A DNA stretch of 13,051 nt. It comes from Candidatus Zipacnadia bacterium. GTDB taxonomy: Bacteria; Armatimonadota; Zipacnadia; Zipacnadales; UBA5352. Positions within the stretch are counted from its first letter, which is position 1; each line of letters starts with the position of its first letter. Shown one piece after another: positions 8,301 to 13,051 of the stretch. The stretch covers positions 1 through 13,051 of the forward strand of contig JALGUI010000032.1 of NCBI GenBank assembly GCA_029820915.1. The letters are read 5' to 3'. The notes beneath the pieces were generated by a model. The model did not search any database. It was not told the origin of the DNA and worked only from the letters and a program-made list of their open reading frames with translations. The translations under genes were made by a program, and so were the position numbers.

Positions 8301-9166
8301 AAGGTCGACAGAAGCTGCTTGAGGAGGCCCAAACACAAGTCGCCTCATGGTGGGGTCGTCTGCCGCACTACTGCCAGCAGACTGAGAAGATATCGCCGGG
8401 GGCACTCCGCTTGCGCGACAACATACTCCGTCCCTTGGTGCATCCCAGTGCTGATGCGCACCGCCTACTTATTGATGAACTCTGGAAACGTCTGGGCGAT
8501 GTCCACGACTTGAGTCGAGAGGGGTTTGAGGAGGCGTTCTCCGCTCTGGTCGCAGAGATCCAAGGGACGGTCGATAGCCTGCCCACCAGGATTGCGGACG
8601 AACTCCGAGATGGGCTCTTGCTCCAATGCGAGCCAGGAGAAGAAGCGGTGGCGAAAGCTCTCTGCCAATGGTACGCCGACTTGCCCCAAGCGACCCGAGA
8701 CTACTGTCACCAGCAAGACGCCGGAAAACTGCAAGAGTGGTTCCGGACGGACAGCGCGCCTTTGATGGACCTCTGCGCTGCAGTGATGGGGCGGCCGATC
8801 GCGGAGTGGAATGACGCCAACGTGGGTCACTTTGTTGGCCGCATACAGGCCGCTATGCAGATGATCCAAGAGTGGACGCCGCCACCGCCGACGTCATCGC
8901 CATCTTCTTCGGGCGCAGGAGACACAGGCGCGACTCCGATGCCGCCGCCTGGGACGGCAGTGTTGACGGTGCATGCCGACTTCGGCGATGGGACGCGGAC
9001 GATCACCCGACAGTTCCCCGCGATCAGTCCTGAGGAGTTCAGCGAGACCGCCAAGGTGCTGCTTAGACTTCTGACGGCGAATCTCGCCGACGACCAGTCG
9101 CTGCGCGACGGCGAGAGGGAGAACGTGCTCCTGCAGTTGGTCCGGCGGGTGTTCGGCGATGCCTGA
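5327..9166 (+). CDS. brxC: BrxC: large BREX P-loop ATPase
   Basis: The protein has 1279 residues, typical of BrxC/PglY ATPases. The frame is open back to about 4976, but that stretch is shadow coding of the previous gene. ATG 5327 follows AAGGGGG; ATG 5330 is an equal alternative. Walker A is GTYGTGKS at 65-72. Walker B is VVIWDEF at 252-258, with the acidic pair D256/E257. The long middle and C-terminal parts are helical with no other motif I can name. Near the end a Pro/Ser/Gly-rich linker (about 1184-1209) separates a small C-terminal domain (about 1210-1279). BrxC is the ATP-hydrolysing core of BREX and acts in the cytoplasm on DNA or on the other Brx proteins. The stop overlaps the pglZ start by 8 bases, so the two are translationally coupled. 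Confidence 0.92.
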   Translation: MMEMMLSHLIDTAPGFRAAVNIVQEQGDAEKAGAFLPTERAAEALFDLGRQLEPRAKERARLITGTYGTGKSHLALVLTMLYRGQHEAVAPVLLRLSQKYPGQAEVFSQQICAITGDRPYLVVLIEGDQDSFNTALVRGLQQALSRAGTGDYMPPTYFSAAADRLRELMENNEAAERLEAGARTEGFASATALAERLESGAVEVKDLETFERLHQQVCFGAPFLPETRLHAAETYQDTVSDLVEGGDFAGIVVIWDEFGAFMEQIVRDPGSGEGLAVQRFAEACQDSGEHPLHLYLIAHRHLASYMRRVKDTMHLTPSQTAEWEQDFRKVAGRFHEFPMESEPEELYSLIDDVLIQKTTDGWTQFAREHDSEFEMLAEVAYEAGPFPDLSYSKLRQTVVEGCYPLAPMTAAFLPRIAELVAQNQRTLFTFLCGDHPGTVATFLAQTPVPQPGERLSFVTCDMLWDYFEQAVREDRIGQTTYRRYRNAVANSSLSPDDQLGLRLIKALALFDLVREGDPERASELPAGEQQLALALDMRSEGERKIVAERLEELSRIGSSRVAVCGRDGVYRLISGSGTELQEAVEQIIEQRGPTLNVAAFLRKRWGKSGRSETQFRLGFSDSVDALLGHADVVSRTVEIVPILAEEIANVGQWLKDIGGGEFKDGVLFLALPTEDPHVGVISRRSLELAENLQVIVARPPKALHGLREMVARIDSLEEVARQHTGLWGPQGERRDEWDADYQNAVSSLTELMAPAALRQDARELQLDCFWQGSPRTCRTWTDLRELVDEAMATAFAKAPRTNDEVMKPAKRDGLAAARRAVVDKLLDPRGPELLLRERDQAQARLVRLLQSFDMLKSAPKPHVGRPNPDEDAGSAAVWDYLQEFAQALHDAPQDATSVTAVLRSSPYGLGQRVLPLVMAAALREPMRNGNIVAERSGRGGEWVAQSIDSETLDEVVSKPEVYRFRYVEVTEPQLRAVEGLIAALAGEEAVPEGRQKLLEEAQTQVASWWGRLPHYCQQTEKISPGALRLRDNILRPLVHPSADAHRLLIDELWKRLGDVHDLSREGFEEAFSALVAEIQGTVDSLPTRIADELRDGLLLQCEPGEEAVAKALCQWYADLPQATRDYCHQQDAGKLQEWFRTDSAPLMDLCAAVMGRPIAEWNDANVGHFVGRIQAAMQMIQEWTPPPPTSSPSSSGAGDTGATPMPPPGTAVLTVHADFGDGTRTITRQFPAISPEEFSETAKVLLRLLTANLADDQSLRDGERENVLLQLVRRVFGDA

Positions 9167-11465
9167 TATCCGCATTGTCATCGACCCGTGTCAGGAGGGG
9201 CATCCAAGCGCTTCAGACCTCGTGGTGGAGAGCGAGGCCGACTATTACGCGGCGCGACGCAACCTCCGCCAAGCACTTGCTGATGATACCGACTTGGTCG
9301 TGTGGGTAAGGTCTGAAGGTCTCGCCACTCGCTTCGACGACCTCTCGCGCGAACCACGCGTGGTAACGCAGCGGTACGACCTTCGCAACGAACTCGCGGC
9401 CGCCCTGGGCGCGGCCGGCATACCGGAGATCATCACTCCCGAGATCATCCGCGAGTTCGACCTCGTAGTCAAGGCGCGCAGCCGCGATAGTACTGAGACG
9501 CAGAGCACAGCGACCTGGTGCATACGCGCACTCTTGGGGGACTTGTGGACTGCGTCTTCACGCAGCCCTGGTGACCTCCAGACCATCCTGCTTGACCTCG
9601 CCACCGATGACCGTCCGTCCCTCCGCGGACTTCTCGCTTGGCGGCTGGGGAAGTGGGCAGACGCCGCCGGTGGCGACAACGTCTGGAGGTGGCTCGCAGA
9701 CAACCCCGTAGACCACGCGCGATGTCTGCTTGGCTGTATGGCCGTCGGCGGGTATGGCGACATGGCGATCCAATGGCTTACCCAGGCCGGTTTCGACGCG
9801 GACACAGTGCGCCGGGGGATGGAACTCGCGCGCGAGCACACGGCGGACCCCGCGCCCATCCCCTCAGAGGTACTGGCCTCCATCATCCGCAGCCAACTGC
9901 CACGCGAACTCGGGCGTCGGCTTGTGAGTGGGGGCGTCTCGGCTCTCGATGCCGCGACAGCACGGACCGAAGCCGAGCAGAGAGCGGTGCTTGGCTACCT
10001 GCGCGAACGAGCACAACAGGGCCATCTCTTGACCGCGAATGAGAGTGACCAGATCGCCTCGTGGTCGCAGAGCTGCACGGCCGGACCCCTGTCGCGGCAG
10101 CTCACATTTGCAGCATCGCTGCTGGCAGAACGCGACATGCCGCCGCCGCTGCCGGCGGATGCGAGCTGGTCACAGGCAGTCCACTGGATTGAGCGCCACT
10201 ACATGCCGGCGTATGCAGCGCGTGCGGTCAGTGGACGGTTGGAGGAGACCTCAGATGCCGTCGCGAGCTTCGAGGACTGGTTGTGCGACCACTACCAGTC
10301 TCTCATGCAGGAGACTGAGGCCGGACTGCAATGGACGTGCGCGCGGGCCGAGAGGTTGGCCGAGGACGCACTAGTGGTCCTGGTGCTCTTGGATGGCGTG
10401 CCCCTCCCAGTCGCGCGCTGGCTGAAGCAGTCGCTCGGCGAGGAAGAGGGGGTCTCGGTAGCGTCCGAACGTGTCTATCTGGCACCACTCCCGACCCTGA
10501 CGCGCTTCGGCAAGCCAGTGCTGCTTTCGGCTCGGCTGCCCGACCAGGCGCGGGCGGGCGAAGTCGATGCGCTTGTCGGGACCTTCGCGGTGCAGCCCGC
10601 CTCCTGCCAAATGGCCGAGAAGATTGGGGATCTGGCCATGCTACGGCCCGGGAGGGTGGTACTGCACCACTTCCGCACTGTGGACCGGGATCTCCTGCAT
10701 AGCCCCATGGCCTCTCTCGACCGCTGGATCGACTGCCACACCATTGTTGCGGGGCTGGCGGAGGACCTGAAAGCATTGGTGCGCAAGGCACGCGCCGAGG
10801 GAGTTCCTCTCTGGTTGTGCTGCGCGAGCGATCACGGCTGGACCGAGCTGCCAGATTCGGCCGTCAGTCCTGACTTGCCATCCTCTCTGGACGAGGCGGC
10901 CATTACCCACCGTCGAGCCATAGCGGGAACCGCCGACGGGACGTGCGGCATTCCGCTACCGAGGGCGCGGTTCTTCCTCCCCGACGATTTCACGGTTGCC
11001 CGCGGCTATACGTACTTCGGGCGGCGGCCCCATGGCGCAGTTCACGGCGGGGCGACGCCGCAGGAGATCGCGGTGTACGGCTTCTGGGTCACCACTGCTG
11101 CAGTCGAGGCGCCGCAAGATCTGGTCTTGCAGATCGTGGGGGAGGTCAGGCGAGCCGTCAAGCACAACGAGGCGGCACTGCGGTTGACCAACACCAACCC
11201 CGAATCCGTGGTGGTCAGCGAGATCAACTTGGAGCGAGTTTCCGTGTCCCCCAACCGCCTCCCTCTTGCCATCCGAGCGAGCGGATCGGAGGAACTTGGC
11301 GTCATCTGTGACGCGTCCGGATGCGGAGAGGCATTCCCGGTGTCAGGCACCGTCTCCTGGCAGACGACGTCGGGAATGCGCCGCACGCAAAGGATGGAGT
11401 TCTCAGTGCCGACGCGAGGCGCGGCCACGACGGACCGGGAGTTCGAGGACATGTTCGAGGTGTAG
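9159..11465 (+). CDS. pglZ: PglZ: BREX alkaline-phosphatase-fold protein
   Basis: The protein has 768 residues. ATG 9159 overlaps the brxC stop by 8 bases. The C-terminal half carries the PglZ domain of the alkaline phosphatase superfamily: the metal-binding strand VVLVLLDGVP (D412), the CASDHGW block (D558, H559, G560) and HGGATPQEIAVYG (H629-G631). These are the expected metal-ligand positions, so the domain looks intact. The N-terminal 400 residues are helical and resemble the N-terminal part of other PglZ proteins. PglZ is the signature protein of all BREX types and is needed for phage exclusion; its physiological substrate is not established. The protein ends DREFEDMFEV, an acidic-aromatic tail similar to those of the two upstream non-core genes. 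brxL follows 11 bases later. Confidence 0.93.
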   Translation: MPDIRIVIDPCQEGHPSASDLVVESEADYYAARRNLRQALADDTDLVVWVRSEGLATRFDDLSREPRVVTQRYDLRNELAAALGAAGIPEIITPEIIREFDLVVKARSRDSTETQSTATWCIRALLGDLWTASSRSPGDLQTILLDLATDDRPSLRGLLAWRLGKWADAAGGDNVWRWLADNPVDHARCLLGCMAVGGYGDMAIQWLTQAGFDADTVRRGMELAREHTADPAPIPSEVLASIIRSQLPRELGRRLVSGGVSALDAATARTEAEQRAVLGYLRERAQQGHLLTANESDQIASWSQSCTAGPLSRQLTFAASLLAERDMPPPLPADASWSQAVHWIERHYMPAYAARAVSGRLEETSDAVASFEDWLCDHYQSLMQETEAGLQWTCARAERLAEDALVVLVLLDGVPLPVARWLKQSLGEEEGVSVASERVYLAPLPTLTRFGKPVLLSARLPDQARAGEVDALVGTFAVQPASCQMAEKIGDLAMLRPGRVVLHHFRTVDRDLLHSPMASLDRWIDCHTIVAGLAEDLKALVRKARAEGVPLWLCCASDHGWTELPDSAVSPDLPSSLDEAAITHRRAIAGTADGTCGIPLPRARFFLPDDFTVARGYTYFGRRPHGAVHGGATPQEIAVYGFWVTTAAVEAPQDLVLQIVGEVRRAVKHNEAALRLTNTNPESVVVSEINLERVSVSPNRLPLAIRASGSEELGVICDASGCGEAFPVSGTVSWQTTSGMRRTQRMEFSVPTRGAATTDREFEDMFEV

Positions 11466-11470
11466 GAGAG
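11464..11470 (+). promoter_or_regulatory. Shine-Dalgarno site for brxL
   Basis: AGGAGAG starts inside the pglZ stop codon and its AGGAG core lies 8 bases before ATG 11477. This near-ideal site fixes the brxL start. Confidence 0.8.
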
Positions 11471-11476
11471 GAACGC

Positions 11477-12901
11477 ATGAATGGATCGGGGCTCGACAAT
11501 CTCATAGGCGAGTGCTTTCCCGATGTCTCGGTACACAAGGGCGTTGCGGGGAGCATAGGGGCAGGCGAGCGGGCAATCCCTGCCTTCGTGCGTGACTGGC
11601 TGGTCTCACGCTACAGTGTGGGCGGTGAGCCTGACCGCTCGCGCATACAACAGTTCCTCGCCGAGCACCTACCCGACAAGCAGCAGCGCGAGTTCCTGCG
11701 CAACCGACTCATGAACGGGGAGCAGTTGACGCTTCTGGACGGCTATGAGGTTACGGTAGACCTGCGCAAGGGGGAGCGCGTTCTCAAAATCCCGGCTTTA
11801 GACATCTTCGATGCCAAGGTTCTCGGTAGCATAGTCGATCGAAACCCGCTGCTGCTTAGCGGTCCCGTATGGGGAGCGGGCCGGCTGGAGTACCGCTTCG
11901 GCGAACAGGGCGAAGTGTGGATGACCGAGTTTCACCCGATGCAGACGGCCAACGTGGACTTGGAGTACTTCCTCTCGCAGCGACAGCGTTTCACCGTGGA
12001 TGAGTGGCGTGCCCTGCTGATGCGCAGCATGGGATACGAACCGGATCGTTACACGCCCACCCAACGAACTTGGCTGATCGCTCGTTTGGCGCTGCTCATC
12101 CAGCCCCGCGTGAACCTGATGGAGCTTGCGCCCAAGGGCACGGGGAAGTCCTACGTGTTCTCGCAGTTGTCGAAGTACGGCTGGCTCATCAGCGGCGGCA
12201 TCGTAACCCGCGCCAAACTCTTCTATGACATGGCGGCTCGCCTTCCAGGCGTCATCACGCGTTATGACGCCGTGATCCTGGACGAAGTGCAGACCATCCG
12301 GCTTCAGCCTGAGGGCGAGATACTGGGCGCCCTCAAGGGCTTCTTGGAATACGGTGAGTTTCGCGTGATGGGCTTCTCCGGGAATTCTGAGGCGGGCTTC
12401 GCCCTGCTGGCGAACATCCCGATTGGCCCCGACGGAAAGCCCGCAGGCGGAGCACGTCGGCGCGAAAGCTTGTTTGAGACGCTACCGCATTGGCTTCGGG
12501 GCGAGGACGCTACGGCTCTTCTCGATCGCTTCCACGGCATGATCCCTGGGTGGGAGATTCCACGCATCCAGCGCGATCATATCGCCAATGGAGTGGGATT
12601 GCGCGCCGACTATTTCGCTGAGGTGCTTCACGAGCTTCGGCATCAAGAACAACACGCAGACTTCGTAAAGCAGTACACGACCGCTCCCGGGGATGCCGAC
12701 AAACGCGACGTGACGGCCATCCAGCGCCTGGCCACGGCGTTCCTCCGCCTGTACTTCCCCGACCTTCATGTCGGCCGGGACGAATTCGACCACTACTGTC
12801 TGCAGCCAGCCCGCACGATGCGGTCGCTGATCCGTGAGCAGATGTCAATCATGGACCGTGAGTATCAGCGCCAAGTTGCCGCGGTGGAGTGTGTGCTATA
12901 A
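11477..12901 (+). CDS. brxL: BrxL: BREX AAA+ ATPase lacking the Lon protease domain
   Basis: The protein has 474 residues. The frame extends upstream to 11321, but that part overlaps pglZ; ATG 11477 has a near-perfect Shine-Dalgarno. The N-terminus (LIGECFPDVSVHKG, then VRDWLVSRY) matches the BrxL N-terminal domain. The AAA+ core has Walker A PKGTGKS at 219-225, Walker B VILDEVQ with D269/E270, a sensor asparagine at N303 (GFSGNSE), and LDRFHG at 349-354 followed by PGWEIP at 357-362, a BrxL hallmark. The protein ends about where a C-terminal Lon-like peptidase domain begins in the longer (about 680-residue) BrxL proteins of type 1 systems. No frameshift is evident, and shorter BrxL forms are known, so this is probably its natural length. 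Inferred role: ATP-driven DNA-binding or translocating component of BREX. Confidence 0.92.
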   Translation: MNGSGLDNLIGECFPDVSVHKGVAGSIGAGERAIPAFVRDWLVSRYSVGGEPDRSRIQQFLAEHLPDKQQREFLRNRLMNGEQLTLLDGYEVTVDLRKGERVLKIPALDIFDAKVLGSIVDRNPLLLSGPVWGAGRLEYRFGEQGEVWMTEFHPMQTANVDLEYFLSQRQRFTVDEWRALLMRSMGYEPDRYTPTQRTWLIARLALLIQPRVNLMELAPKGTGKSYVFSQLSKYGWLISGGIVTRAKLFYDMAARLPGVITRYDAVILDEVQTIRLQPEGEILGALKGFLEYGEFRVMGFSGNSEAGFALLANIPIGPDGKPAGGARRRESLFETLPHWLRGEDATALLDRFHGMIPGWEIPRIQRDHIANGVGLRADYFAEVLHELRHQEQHADFVKQYTTAPGDADKRDVTAIQRLATAFLRLYFPDLHVGRDEFDHYCLQPARTMRSLIREQMSIMDREYQRQVAAVECVL

Positions 12902-12940
12902 CGCCCCCCATGGCCGCGAACTGGGTGGCCTTGCCCCCTA

Positions 12941-12968
12941 GAAACCCGGCCGGAAAGCGGCCTCTTTC
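12941..12968 (+). terminator. Weak hairpin after brxL, possible terminator
   Basis: GGCCG (12948-12952) pairs with CGGCC (12958-12962) around a GAAAG loop, and outer GAAA (12941-12944) can pair with TTTC (12965-12968) across a small internal loop. It lies 40 bases after the brxL stop. There is no T-run beyond the short CTCTTTC, so it is at best a weak intrinsic terminator. Confidence 0.35.
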
Positions 12969-13051
12969 GCGACAGCTACTGGTGTGTGAATGGCGCATCT
13001 GAGCGATTGCTTCACGCGGCCGCCGGTAGTTGGATCGTCTCCCGATTCGGC

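Noticed and set aside
11321..11476. Upstream extension of the brxL frame
   Set aside because: It overlaps the end of pglZ, and ATG 11477 has a near-ideal Shine-Dalgarno and begins the recognisable BrxL N-terminus.
12910..13005. Short plus-strand frame (about 31 codons) after brxL
   Set aside because: No Shine-Dalgarno, no recognisable motif, and it runs through the hairpin.
12939..13051. Minus-strand frame open from the window edge, about 37 codons; also ATG 12990 on the plus strand open to the edge
   Set aside because: Both are too short to judge and cut by the window end; neither shows a motif, so I cannot support a neighbouring gene.
1..13051. CRISPR arrays, tRNA or rRNA genes, insertion sequences, attachment-site repeats
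   Set aside because: Reading both strands by eye gave no repeat array, cloverleaf, transposase motif or flanking repeats; distant or degenerate repeats could be missed without a computed self-comparison.

Overview
The window is 13 kb of GC-rich bacterial DNA. Coding is on the plus strand almost end to end, in eight tightly packed genes that overlap by 4 to about 95 bases. GTG and TTG codons sit at plausible starts and Shine-Dalgarno sites are clear, so this is a bacterial chromosome or large plasmid. I cannot name the lineage from sequence alone. I see no rRNA, tRNA, CRISPR array, transposase or integrase.

The centre (2248-12901) is a phage-defence locus of the BREX family. It resembles the type 4 arrangement, in which a PAPS-reductase-like enzyme (BrxP) takes the place of the PglX methyltransferase. 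The order is brxP, a DUF4007 gene, a small brxF-like gene with a degenerate P-loop, brxC (large ATPase), pglZ (alkaline-phosphatase fold) and brxL (AAA+ part only, no Lon protease domain). No DNA methyltransferase is visible. BrxP has the PP-loop and iron-sulfur layout of the DndC/SspD enzymes, so DNA modification by sulfur (phosphorothioation) is the most likely chemistry. No cysteine desulfurase is encoded here, so the sulfur donor would have to come from the host.

Two further genes lie upstream in the same transcription unit. The first (1-1770, cut by the window edge) is a multi-domain DNA-binding protein: two helix-hairpin-helix/RNAP alpha-CTD-like units, a sigma-70 region-4-like helix-turn-helix, a HARE-HTH-like winged helix and a second winged helix. 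The second (1767-2342) is a 191-residue protein I do not recognise. These unrelated proteins end in nearly the same acidic-aromatic tail (DSDD, one residue, then FI and a hydrophobic residue). PglZ ends in a similar one (EDMFEV). This is the most unusual feature of the window and suggests that several members of the locus dock on one partner.

Likely working model (inference): BrxP makes the self mark, with DUF4007 and the BrxF-like protein as accessories. BrxC, PglZ and BrxL form the ATP-driven machinery that recognises and blocks unmarked phage DNA. The upstream DNA-binding protein regulates the operon or helps target the complex. After brxL only about 150 bases remain, holding a weak hairpin and no gene I can support.
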